Shown piece after piece: positions 1-57,954 of a stretch of 64,000 bases of DNA. Origin of the DNA: Cristatella mucedo (taxonomy: Eukaryota; Bryozoa; Phylactolaemata; Cristatellidae); the NCBI GenBank assembly GCA_009760855.2, contig WPIO01000005.1, positions 9,375,501 to 9,439,500 on the forward strand. Direction: 5' to 3'. The notes beneath the pieces were generated by a model, which worked only from the letters and a program-made list of their open reading frames with translations, searched no databases and had not been told where the DNA came from. Positions within the stretch are counted from its first letter, which is position 1. Every line of letters begins with the position of its first letter. The translations under genes and the position numbers were made by a program.

Positions 1-1585
<1,585 letters not shown>

Positions 1586-3127
1586 AATTGCTCCTATTAA
1601 ATATCCACTTTTGCTTCTAATACCCATGTACAATACATCTTTCAAGAGTTCCTCTACCGTTCTGGACCGACCGCAAGACCAAAGGCAAAGTCTGAAGAGC
1701 ACATTCGGCCTCTTTGTTCGTGGTACATGGTCATGTGCCTGTGTAGAACATGTGCACATAGTCGCAAGAACTCCAACGCCAAACCAGACACGTCAGTTTC
1801 AGAATTGAATCTAATGGGCTGCTGATTTGTTTGTTGTTCCCTTTTTCCAATACTTTGGAAAATGTTTGATTTGGGTGCTAAACCGATTTTCGACTGAACT
1901 TGACAGCCCGGGTGTACATTTTATTGCAAAAGACGTACTTCCAACTCAGAGTCCTGCGAACTTCATCTCTGGAATCAGCAAAATTGCACCACAAAGCCTG
2001 ACTTTAACCTGTACTTTACTGCATACTATATGTCTGTTTAAAGAATATCTATACACACACTACTTGGGTATATCTATATATGTAAAAACAATACTTTTAA
2101 CTAACTAGAGTACTGAAAACTTCCTCTCTGGAATCATAGGTACATCTATGTATATATGCACAACCCCTCATAAGCCTTTGCAGCATTAAATGGTAAGAAA
2201 ATGCGTACATCCACACTAGGGAGGGGGGCGACGGACAGTGGCACTCGTTCTCTCATTTATTATTTATGTGAACACAATATTCATTAGATATTAAATGTAT
2301 ATTGAAAGAATATGCAGAATCAGCAACTGGTAGCAACAGGTCGGTTGAAATAAAGGGACATGCAAAACGAGTTCAGGCCATGCTGGTCACAGCACTTCTG
2401 TCACAGTGACCCACGTTTGCCAGCGCTCTTAACATGTGAGTGAACCGGCAGGCTACAATCCACACATGCTGGAAGCACTGCCCATCTGCCCAGCATACAA
2501 CAAAGGTTTTACACATTGCATAGTGCCGGTACTAATCCACTTCATGCTCTTGGAACCGGAACTGTCATCGAGCAGCCACCACCATGCCCCCAGCACGCAT
2601 GCACGCGCGCACACACACACACAAGCAAGAGCTCAAGGTTGACTAGTACACCGGCAGTGGGGCAGACGACAAGAGACAAAAATATACAGGCTAGCACCGG
2701 GGCAACTGGGACTAATCTCCAACCCAGCACATTGTCGGCATTTTCTGCAGCAACCGGACGGACTGCTGACGCACGACCTCAAATCCTACGAATCCAGCAA
2801 GCGCCATGTCGGCATGGCAGCCTTCAAGGACAGACAGCAGCGTACTCCTCATGCACGCTTGAGCAAACAGACAGATCAGGCATGACTTCTACCAAATGAC
2901 GGGGGGGGGGAGGGGGGGAGGCAGAAATGGCCAAAATCCGCCGAGCTGATTGCACAGCGCCGTCCTGGGCGACCACATCACTTATCTCCCCAGTGGCATA
3001 GGTGCAGTGCAGCAGGCGAGCATTCGGAGCTCTTGTAAGGAATCACTCGTGCGTGCAGGTGCTCCTTTGAAAGGCGGACGGATGGATCCCCGGCGGCCGA
3101 CTGAAAAATGGCTGCGAGCTAACGCGC
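1586..3127. other. 3' flank of MGAT4, no gene recognised
   Basis: Apart from candidate poly(A) signals, a short AC run near 2610 and poly-G tracts near 2900, nothing coding or repetitive was recognised. Part may be 3' UTR. Confidence 0.5.
2256..2261 (-). terminator. Candidate MGAT4 poly(A) signal AATAAA
   Basis: TTTATT on the plus strand reads AATAAA on the minus strand, about 870 bases past the stop codon. It is the first exact AATAAA I found downstream; another lies at 1920-1925. If used, the 3' UTR would include a short AC run near 2610-2632. Confidence 0.3.
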
Positions 3128-48465
<45,338 letters not shown>

Positions 48466-48549
48466 GCGATCCGCTTCACCAACCAGCTCTCGTCCGAGCC
48501 CACTGAGAGCGGAGCACGAGCGCGCTTCGAAACCGGGAGCGAAGCACAC

Positions 48550-48760
48550 AGACAGATCCGCAAGGTCGGCGCCTGAGCGTAAAGGTAAGCGACCAGAGGG
48601 CAGGGCGGGTGAGTTCGGTTCGGCGAGGGGTGGGGCAGGTTACGAACGCATTCTTTTCCAGGACAATTGTGACGAAACTCTGCTTTGATTGGTCGTCACT
48701 TTGATTGCCTCTGAAAAGCTGTGTCTGATTGGCTGTCAGCTGGCAGGTTCTGCTGCCGAG
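48550..48760 (-). promoter_or_regulatory. Likely MGAT4 promoter / 5' UTR region with two CCAAT boxes
   Basis: Upstream of the MGAT4 start codon on the minus strand. Two inverted CCAAT motifs (ATTGG on the plus strand at 48688-48692 and 48728-48732) lie about 220 and 260 bases before the ATG, and the adjacent sequence down to about 47.9 kb is rich in GC and CpG. No TATA box stands out. The start of transcription is not visible from sequence alone. Confidence 0.4.
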
Positions 48761-48769
48761 CATCGCTGT

Positions 48770-49430
48770 CCACGTATGTACATCCTGTACGTGGCTTGAT
48801 AGCTGAGTGGACACGCATCTCTTAATCCTCTTAATCCTAGTCTGAAAGATAGCCACCGAGGGACACGTCTAGAGAGCCACGCTATGTTGAACGCTTCAAG
48901 AAATGGTAGCTTCAATAAAGTATGTCCTCACATTGCTGAAACATTTCGTTCGTTTGCTCTGGCATCTGGACAGTTGTACACGAGCCGCATTGCTCTTTTT
49001 TGGCTAAAATTAGCCATGTAGCGTAAGCTCATCGTACAGAGAACTTCTGATGGTCACGAGGTGGAAATGTGAACGGCTTCGAGCGACTTCGGCAGAAAGA
49101 CTATCTCTGCTTTCACGTACTCATTAGGTAGTTGATGCGGTTCAAGTCCATCATCTTTATTCCCTAACCAAACAATCCGTGACCAAATATCTAGCTATCG
49201 CTGCACGTTGGCCGCCGATAGAAATACAAATAAGGTATTATGAATATACGATCTTACATTTGTGCCGGGCAGCTCATCTAGCTTAGCAGCCACGATAGCT
49301 CACGAAATCTGTAATTTGTCGGAGTGTTGGTGCATCGTGCAGACCTAATAAAAATGCGGACGTGAGTTAAAATAATTCTGGTAGATATCTACAAAATATT
49401 GTGTAAATTATCTGCATATTTTCAATTTAA
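48770..49430. other. Upstream of MGAT4, nothing recognised
   Basis: No repeat or coding block identified between the CCAAT boxes and the LINE fragments. Confidence 0.4.
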
Positions 49431-49690
49431 TAGTCAAGCACAATCTAGGCTTTTAGTTGTGTGCAAATGACCTACTGCTGTATCTTGTATTTGATCCTCC
49501 ATTTAAAATTGCGTTTACTTTCAGCTATATAAAATTGCTAAAATTCGGGCTTGCTTAGACGGGGTTAATTCATCTAAATTTTTCCATGCATTTGTGATTT
49601 TTGTAACTCACTGTTTTCTGGTCTGCCGGCCAGTGCAATCAGGCGCTTAGAGTTGACACAAAAATCTGCAGCCAGGCTTGTCTTGTTAGT
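49431..49690 (+). mobile_element. Family A LINE RT fragment
   Basis: Starts near the KHNLGFHFYADD block (mutated) and reaches the LARLVC-like block, with large deletions. Confidence 0.65.
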
Positions 49691-49694
49691 GGAC

Positions 49695-49885
49695 TAGAGG
49701 CCCCAGGCGTTTAAAATTCCCACCATTGTTTAAAACCACCCAGAGTGATCTCCGTCATGCACTGCTCTGCATTTCCCTAACTTAGTGACAGCCAGGTCCG
49801 TCATTACCTCGGCGGACCAACTTAATGCTTGTCTTTGAAATCCTCGCTCCATTTGCAATCAGCCCTTAGTAATATGCGATTATTA
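49695..49885 (+). mobile_element. Family A LINE (outer), 5' part
   Basis: Matches 38980-39140 of the better 5' copy (ORF2 start region). Interrupted at 49885 and resumes at 50408. Confidence 0.7.
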
Positions 49886-50407
49886 ATAATAATAATAATA
49901 ATATTGCACTTGATAAAGCGCCATCAGAGAACTTAATCTCTTTCTAGGCACTTTACATTTGCTGCAAAGTGATACGCAATAGAATAGTAAGTAAAATCAT
50001 GCTTGAAAAACAAACAAAATGAATAACATGGTTAGGGGTTACATGCACTGGGTCAGCATGCGAATGTGGTTAGTGGCAGCATGAACAGTGTCAGCACGCA
50101 TAAGCACATCGAGGACGAATCACAAGGACCCACTAAATGCTGTCCTAAATAGGTATGTTTTTAAGTTTCTTTTAAATGTGGTCAGGTCAGGGGATGTTCT
50201 GATGCAGGTCGGGAGGGAGTTCCAGGCTTTGGGAGCATACGAGCTAAATGCACGGTCTCCAAAGGATTTAAGGTTTGTACGAGGTATTTCTAGACTGTTG
50301 GATTCCGAAAAGCGAGTGGTACGATGCTTTGCCTGATGGGCTAGTATATCTGAAAGATAGGCTGGAGCCATAGAATGAAGAGACCTAAAAGTGAGCGACA
50401 AAACCTT
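49886..50407 (-). mobile_element. Young family A LINE inserted in another family A LINE
   Basis: Minus strand: (ATT)n tail at 49886, then RSLHSMAPAYLSDILAHQAK and KSFGDRAFSSYAPKAWNS with a 93-codon open frame. 5'-truncated. Outer element resumes directly after. Confidence 0.92.
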
Positions 50408-52035
50408 GATTAGTTACTGAGAATGAATGGAACCTGTTCGCCTTGACCGAGACCTAGCTGAAGTGGGTTAAATGCCTGATTATGAACGACGAAACCCCTA
50501 ACAGGCTCCTCCTTTTTTCGTACTCCTAGATCAATCTAAACTGGTGGCGGAGTCACTGTTATCACACACCCATCGTTCAATTTCAAGATTTTCGCAGTCC
50601 CCTCGAAGTAGTATTTCGAATCTACTACTTTGAGTTGATCCGAAAATAATCTGCCAAAGGTGGCAGTAGTCTATCGTCCCCTAGGTAATAAGCCCTCCTT
50701 TATCCCAGATATCTCTGATCTCATGTCAATTCCGTGTGCAATGAATTGATTTTTCCTCGGCATGGGTGATTTAAAAATTCATTTTGTTAGCGCATATGAT
50801 GCCTTCAGTAACAACTTTCGTGCATTGACTGATTTATTTGTCTATTGTGGTCCATGTGCATGGCAATACTCACTTCAACGGTCACACACGCAAACAATTT
50901 TCTTTTACAACTGCACGCTATCATCACCTATTATTATCAAATTCTGCTTATCTGACCACAAGCAGATCTTGTTCAGTCTACTGCGATTGCACCCAAAGTC
51001 ACTTGTGAATCGCGAAGCCCTAACACCTCTGACGTCGACGCTGTCTGCATGAGAGTATCTTCGTCGTCCGTGTTGCTCAATTCGACCTCCGACTGCCATC
51101 GTTAGCAGAATGCTACAAAACGACACTAGCTGACATGCTTGACGAGTTTGCACCTGTGACTAGGCGCACTGTCCACCATCGCCCTGACAGCCTATGGTTT
51201 ATCAAAGACACTAACAAAGCTAGGTCTAACGAGCGCCAGCTTGAAAATGCATATAAAAGAACAGGACTTACTGTCCATCGGCAGGCATATGAGAACTACG
51301 GCAAATCGTATAAGTTAATTCTAGCCAAGGCCAATTCTAGCTTCTATAAAACATTATTGAATCACAGATGAACAATCCAGAAATGCTGATGTTGACGATC
51401 AATCATAAGCTAAACCACTCCCAGGTTAGCTCCTCACCGAATGATCCCTGTGATGATCTAGCTGATCGCTTCTCTATCTTCTTTGTCAGCAAGATAGAGA
51501 AGCGATCAGGGAGTCTATCACTAAGGTGGCTGCATCTCCTCTGGAATCCTGTCCCTCAGCTCCTTGCAGCACCTCAATGTCTACATTCAAGCAGGTCACT
51601 AGCGACCTAATCCTAAAGTTGATAACCCAATCAAAGAAGACAACAAGTCCTCTGGACCCTATTCCCACTGTCCTGCTCCTACGTTGCATTGATCTGCTGC
51701 TGTCATGCATAAATAATACCATAAATGTGTCATTAGCCTCTGGTCACGTCCCAGCACCTTTCAAAAAGGCTGTAGTCAGGCTACTACTCAAGAAAGCAAC
51801 ACCAGACCAAGAGAACCAGTGCAACTTCTGCTAAGTCTCCCTTCTACCAGTCCTACAAGCGACACTGCTGCGAGTCGTGGCAGACCAGCTGAAATCATAT
51901 ATTGAAACTTCCAACCTTGCTAGTTAGTTCTAGTCTGGTTTTAGAGCTAATCGCTCTACAGAGTTAGCACTGCTTCGGGTGTATAACAACCTTCTTAGTA
52001 ATGCAGACTTAGGTAGTCTCTCTGCTTGTTTTGCT
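50408..52035 (+). mobile_element. Family A LINE (outer), endonuclease to RT start
   Basis: MGDLKIHFVSAYDAFSNNFR (EN core), VHRQAYENYGKSYKLILAKA (linker), LLLRCIDLLLSCINNTI and APFKKAVVRLLLKKAT (RT start). Ends abruptly at TTGTTTTGCTCG where a tandem repeat begins. Confidence 0.85.
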
Positions 52036-52475
52036 CGGTCTTGCTATGGCCGAGCCCGTGTACATCACCGGCTCCCTGATATAGGGTGGCAGTCGAGAGA
52101 TTAAGCACACTCGGCATTGGCATAGTAGTTGGTTTGAGCTCTAGGCCACTGAGTTCTTGGTGTAGGTCATGGCCGCTGCTGAGCGCCCGTAACTGTCCAC
52201 TGCTGTCAAATAGCGTTGTTTGTACTACGGATACGGACTTGACACGTTAATTGTTTTGCTCGGTCTTGCTATGGCCGAGCCCGTGTACATCATCGGCTCC
52301 CTGAGATAGGGTGGCAGTCGAGAGATTCGGCACACTCGGCATTGGCATAGTAGTTGGTTTGAGCTCTAGGCCACTGAGTCCTTGGTGTAGGTCATGGCCG
52401 CTGCTGAGCGCCCGTAACTGTCCGCTGCTGTCAAATAGCGTTGTTTGTACTACGGGTACGGACTTGACTCGTCTC
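52026..52475. repeat. 225-base direct tandem duplication, two copies
   Basis: Unit starts TTGTTTTGCTCGGTCTTGCT at 52026 and again at 52251; copies differ at only a few positions. The first ~12 bases of each unit match the LINE RT sequence, the rest does not match either LINE family. Confidence 0.95.
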
Positions 52476-52635
52476 CGATATTTGTCGCGCATCGGCCGAG
52501 ACTACCTACTACTAGTTAGGAGCGCCGTGTTAGCGAGCCTAATTTTGACCGTAAAACGTTGCGTTAGCGACGGCAGATACGCGATGCTCTTTCGCGGAGC
52601 TCAAGTTTCGCCTACGACTTCCCGTATCTCCCTTC

Positions 52636-53060
52636 TTGTATGTATCTCCGTCAGTAACTCCACAAAGTCATTAAGACCATGTGGGTGTTACGCAGGAGAG
52701 TTTTGTATAGCGCACTCACAGCCTAAGCGGCTTTCGGTACGCATTCGGTAGCCAACAGACTTCGTCTCACGCAACAAAGAGAAAGTGGGAAGCATAGCAG
52801 AGTTAGGAGAGCAGTTGAGGTAGTGAGTAGCATAGAAGTAGCAGTTCAGGACCGCTGAAAAAGATGTGCCATAGTCGGCAGTTGGAGAGTAGATGCCGTT
52901 GCGTAAGAATTGTGGAAGCGAGTTCCACAGTCTAGGACCTGCAGAGCTAAAGCGTCTGTCGCCAACTGTCTTTAAGCGGAGGAATGGGACAGCTAATTTA
53001 TTGTCCACAGAGGACCTGAGGGCGCGAACAGGCTGAAACTGATGCAGCAGTTCTTCCGGT
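52636..53060 (-). mobile_element. Family B LINE 3' end
   Basis: Minus strand: terminus at 52636, GCECAIQNSPA, LAVPFLRLKTVGDRRFSSAG and ELLHQFQPVRALRSS. Frame largely open, so fairly young. Confidence 0.88.
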
Positions 53061-53297
53061 CTCATCCAGGTAAATCCATTAATCCGCTCCATTGCCTTCG
53101 CATGCAGCATCCATCACTCGCCGAACAGCAGCAGGCAGGCTGGCTGGATGCGAGAGCGATTGAGGAGCGGCAGTCCACTCACGCAACGCCGGGGTAGAGA
53201 GCCACTCACGCGGCGAAACCGGCGGCGAAACCGCGGACCGGACGTGGAAGCCGCCCACTGCGTACGTAACATTGTCGCCTTTGGAGTTTTGGAAGTG

Positions 53298-54050
53298 TTA
53301 GAAAGTATTCAACGAACCGAAGGCCCGCTTCGCACGCGAATCGTGCACACCAGACAAGGAAGAGCTGCCAGCAACGGTTAAAGCTGACGGGTGAGACATT
53401 AGGCCCTCCCCGGCACTTGACGAAGAGGGGCTGGCGAAAGAATTCCGCCCGCGGTTGAGTTGTTGAAAGTGCACTGCCACCGCTCCTACGTACTCTGGCG
53501 TTGTACAGGATCCCGGCTGACCGAGCTTATGGCGAATGGTTCTTGTCACCAAAATGGGAATATTGATTGTTCGAGGTGCTTTTAGTGAGAAAAGAAACCT
53601 GGCGGTATTCAGAATGCAATTTTGACCGGATGCCGTAAAAAGGCCCGATCTGATAATGACGCGAGCTCGTCCGGATCTTGTGTATGGATTGTCGCTGCCG
53701 CCGCCGCCGCTCATCAGATAGACGGGGTAGCACGTGTCTAGGCGAAAGCGAAGGTAGTCTGTTTCCGTCAAGAAGTATTCTCTTAACAGCACAGTCATAT
53801 GGGGACCAATTGGATCACGATGGCATCCAACCGAGACACGGTCAGTTGCAGACCTCTCGAAGCGAGGAATACAGTTCAGGAGTTGAAGTTGTAGCACCAG
53901 AATGCAGAGGCAACTGTACAGCACGCTTTCGCAAGGTCTAACGCAATGCCTTCGTGTCCCTACGAGCTCTGGCACAATAAGCAGCCTTAAGAAACCCCAG
54001 ATACTTCTAACAAGTACAGGAGAAAGATTTAGATTTTGAGGGATTTGCAA
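53298..54050 (-). CDS. Unrecognised 250-codon open reading frame
   Basis: The longest uninterrupted frame in the window. Starts at ATG 54050 and runs into Ser-rich C-terminal sequence. Pieces include REYFLTETDYLRFRLDTCYP and VYLMSGGGGSDNPYTRSG. No family, signal peptide or membrane pattern is clear. Length makes chance less likely, but CpG-rich sequence lowers stop frequency. It could be a transposon relic, a single exon or an accident. Confidence 0.25.
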   Translation of the reverse strand: MQIPQNLNLSPVLVRSIWGFLRLLIVPELVGTRRHCVRPCESVLYSCLCILVLQLQLLNCIPRFERSATDRVSVGCHRDPIGPHMTVLLREYFLTETDYLRFRLDTCYPVYLMSGGGGSDNPYTRSGRARVIIRSGLFTASGQNCILNTARFLFSLKAPRTINIPILVTRTIRHKLGQPGSCTTPEYVGAVAVHFQQLNRGRNSFASPSSSSAGEGLMSHPSALTVAGSSSLSGVHDSRAKRAFGSLNTF

Positions 54051-55233
54051 AGGTTACGAATTTATTAATAGAAGGGAAATTTTGAGCCAAAACAACAGAA
54101 TCGAGCATATTTCACGAATAACAGTGGCGCGAGATTGGAAATCCGAATCTCGGTATTAAACTGCCATAAAATAGCGCACTTTTAACGTGACTTTATATTG
54201 CCCAGGTGGTTTACAAAAATGGCTCCCAATGACTGATGTGGGTCATGAAAAATTAAGAGCAATATGTCACAAAGACGCAAAATTTACCTTGAAGTCGACA
54301 CAATTAGACTGTTCGTGCTTATAATGCAGACACATATCATTTTAAGCGGTCTGTCCATTTCTGAATACACTTTAAGTGATACAAGTAATAAAGAGTGGGG
54401 AAAAATAGCTTGACGTCGACGACAGAAAAAAAGGGGATTCAGCTCTACAGAGCATCGGGAAGTAGATCTGTAGTTTGCTCGCACAGCAAAGAGCCAGCCA
54501 CTGCCCAACACCGACAGTTTATTACCACGCACGGAGCCGAAGAGCGAACGGCTCCCCTCGGCCCCTACTCTCACTCGACTCCCTCCTCGATCCCGGCTGT
54601 CCCTTCGCCGACCCCGATAGTGAATCCACCATCAGTTCACCAGCGGGTTATCGGCCTGTGTCAACGCCTCATTAGAAGCTGACCGCAGCTGTGCACAGGC
54701 GCAGCTGTGCTCTCGGGGATGCTCTCACCAGCTGTTGAGAAAAGGAGCGGTACCAGCCCGCATGCAGTCGAACTACAAGATCCCCATGATTTAAGGCCCT
54801 GCATGACGTTGCAAAAATGAAATGAACAGCGTGGTACTTAATTGGACACTGGCTCGGACTTGCCGTTTGTTAGCGCTAAATGCTAGAGCCTCGACGAAAT
54901 AGGAAAAGCCTCGAAGCGTCTCGATACGTGGTGTCATGGGATACTGCACTAAGAGAGGGGATTCCAAGGAGGCTGAGATAAATTTCTGAGCTAAGACCGA
55001 ATGCCACAAATCTGTGCAGCCAATTTGAATGAGGTATGCATCCAGAGATCAGATTACTTTCCCCGGGCTAGCTAAAGCAAATCTCTGAGAATCACGGATG
55101 CAGACTGACAGGTTTTCATCGATCAAGAGGTCTGCAGGAAAGAAAGTTATTATATCAGAAATTTGCCCGCAGTACGTCTGCCTCTTTGATCAGAGCAAGT
55201 GATGTGACGAGAAACGGAGCAGGATTAATGAGC

Positions 55234-55662
55234 CTATTGGGCTATTAGGGTACCGTAAGATATAAACTCGGTTTGATGGCGGGGCTGAGTTAAGTGTGTG
55301 CGAGACAGGAGACGGAAACCTCGTTCTAGCGAATTTTTTAGATGAACCGCGGACTCTCCGAGCTCGGGGGGATCCCGGGAACTTATATGTGAAAGCACGT
55401 GAGGTGATGGGTCGCGCTTGAAAATTGATTTCAGATGTGAAGCTTTGAATTCGTTCAGCACCACTGACGAAGCACCTAAAGTTGTGCGTGCAAATCTGTT
55501 ACGTAAGCATTGTCGAGCTGGTCGTTTCACGTGGAACAATGGTTCGCAAGGCAGCAATTTAGACAAATAAGATACACGCAGCGGCATGAATATCACAGAC
55601 GACGAGGACGACGTTAGCGCCACACGTGATACCCAGCCGAAGTCGGATACAGACGTTGACAA
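55234..55662 (-). other. Unrecognised 142-codon open frame
   Basis: Open frame with mixed basic and Ser-rich sequence (for example NRFARTTLGASSVVLNEFK). No motif recognised and no splice context found. Listed only because it is the other long frame in the repeat-poor stretch from 53 to 58 kb. Confidence 0.12.
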
Positions 55663-56756
55663 CCGTAGATTGAAAAGCAGGACGGTTGCACCGAGGTGAA
55701 AGATAAGTGCTCACACGTCTTCTCACAAGCGCTTACTGTAACACGGTATTAATTCATTTAGTGTTTTCTTTTGCTAAATTGTTTACGTATGCAGGTGCAT
55801 GCATGAATGCAGTGCATATGTTTATTTCACGACACTAGCTCCGAGGTTGTGTGAGCGCAAGAACGCCGACACAAGTAGGATGATTTTAGGATAGCTGGCA
55901 ACACGCTAGTGAATGGTAGATTTTCGGGTGCCGAGTTGTCGCACGCAAGAAAGCAAATTCTTGAAACACAATGGCGATGCTTCAAGTCCACAAGCGGTAC
56001 TGATTTGCACCGAAGAAGCGCTCGCATCCGTCACGGTTCAGATATCTCGGTTTTTCGGTTTCCAAGGTTTACACGGAATCAGAGAACGGATTTGTCACTT
56101 AGATGTCGTTGGCATCGATCTGTGTCGGGCTCATGCTTAGTGGTCTTTCCGTTTTGACAGCGACATAATTTCAAATTCAGCTTAATGGATTTTGGTCTCC
56201 CTATTTTGAGATGGACATAGGCTGTACGTCTCCTAGGTTATTTGGGCTCGATGGTATTTCAGCGATTAATGGTATTCGCTACAGCTTGCTGACACATATG
56301 TCCTTACGGCTAATTTTGGGGTGGCTTACTGAACCGGATTGAGCTAGTCACCTTGGTTTGAGACCAAGCTGTGATGGAGAAAAGGCTTGATGGTTTTTCA
56401 TCGCAATCCACGTTAGAGATACTTTTTCTGGTGTGGCTAAGTTGCTAGGCAGGACTGCCATTTCGATATGACAATCCATGATATCTGAGGCTAATGAACT
56501 AGCGGTTTTTCATTCTGGGTCTCAGGAACCTGCTACCATGCTCTTTGATCTTGGGTTGCTGATTCATGCTACTAACAGAACAGTTAATCAATAAGCTTTA
56601 TCAATCAGTTGCTTTGATTTTGCCCGAACCTTGGATTGATATATTGGACACAGGATTCATTCATTTCGCATGCTCGGTTGCTATCGGAGCCCTATTTGAA
56701 TGACCCACATAGATTTTTCGGTAGAACTGACTCATTATTCTTATTGTAGCGTGCTT

Positions 56757-56932
56757 TGGTGAGCCGTGATGGCACACTAGGTAAGGTGGTTGCTTTCACA
56801 ACCTCGGTCCTGAGGTCGTGGGTTCGATTCCTGCAGTGGGCGATTCTTTATCACCACTGCAAGCGGTGGTGATAGCCGTAAGGCTCTTCTGTCGCTATAA
56901 AAAAAGAGGCTGTTTAATCAGCTAGGATTTTT
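56757..56932 (+). mobile_element. tRNA-derived SINE, best copy
   Basis: GATGGCACACTAGGTAAGGT (A box-like), GTGGGTTCGATTCC (B box), CCACTGCAAGCGGTGGTGAT, GGCTCTTCTGTCGCTAT, ending AGGCTGTTTAATCAGCTAGG and a T run. Not a functional tRNA gene: the head is followed by a long unrelated body. Confidence 0.9.
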
Positions 56933-57689
56933 TTTGTGGGCATTCATCTGCGATTGGGACCCCAGTTGATTTTCGCTCATGCATTTACTTAGTCACACTT
57001 CCTTCGAGCGCGTGGTGGAGCCCTCGCTTGCATATTTATTGTGCGCTTTTCCACAAGTCTAGTGGACAGCAAGGTCGTTGGGAAGTCCATGCTTAACGGC
57101 TCAATCATAACTTTCTCCCGTAAGACCTTGAAGACTGCAGTCCAGGTGAAATTTCGTCGCGCTTTGACCCCTCTTACCTTAATTCGGTAATGTTGACGCG
57201 TAGCGAATCTCTCTTTTATCAAGGAAATGACATTAACCGAGCATTCGGTCATATGGAAACAGCGGAAGTCCTAGCCAAGGCACGGCTATGATTATTACAC
57301 GACTACTTACGAATAGACACCACTCAGAAGGACTGACCGCCTTTGCGATTTAAGAAGGTCGACGTATCCTTTTCTTCTAATGCAATCGGATTTTCTATTT
57401 AGATCTTATCTCAGTCTGCCTTAGTGTAACTTGAGTGAGAGGTGAGAGCAGTAATTGGCGAATTGTCCTCTCGAATGCTCACGAGAGCGCTCACTATTGT
57501 CACGAGCGAAGAGGAGAGAGCCTTACAAAAGAGCTGTGTCGTCGTATGTCTCAGGTAGTGCTCGCTGGCGTCAACTCGGCAGTTCCGATGCATAAGAAGA
57601 AAAATGAGGAAACCATCAGTAGAAGCCGACGGACAGGCATAAAGTCAAGGCAGAAAGTCACGGTAGAGCCCAGCGACGCTCACCTGAGC

Positions 57690-57954
57690 AGTGCTGCTAT
57701 TAGCTGACCAGTTGTGTGAAAAGTACTGTGGATTCCATGTGAGGCAGCTAATCCCTGAAGGTGACTCCGTCATTATCATTTTCAAAGGAAAGGGGAACAG
57801 ATTGAGCAAGTGCAGTGCGAGCACCCGGTCAAAACCTGGGCGCCACGGCAGAGTCCCCACTCGTCAAGTCAGAAAAAACAAGCTTGAGTGTCTATTACAG
57901 CCGAAACCTGTGTATAGCTTATCTGCTTTTTGTCCTGTGCGCGTAAGAGATTAG
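57690..57954 (+). other. Unrecognised open frame next to a LINE end
   Basis: Frame with LADQLCEKYCGFHVRQLIPE then GDSVIIIFKGKGNR, which looks protein-like over about 40 residues, followed by basic low-complexity sequence. Ends where the family A LINE (minus) begins. Function unknown. Confidence 0.15.

Larger units (their letters stand above)
53061..56756. other. Repeat-poor stretch
   Basis: No recognised transposon or conserved exon. CpG-rich at 53.1-53.5 kb. Holds the two unexplained open frames listed separately. Confidence 0.4.

Noticed and set aside
55585..55629. Acidic N terminus starting MNITDDEDDVSA, suspected first exon
   Set aside because: A stop follows after 14 codons and no donor site precedes it.
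56757..56830. A genuine tRNA gene
   Set aside because: Promoter boxes are present but no cloverleaf closes, and the segment is one of seven dispersed copies with a common long body, so it is a SINE.
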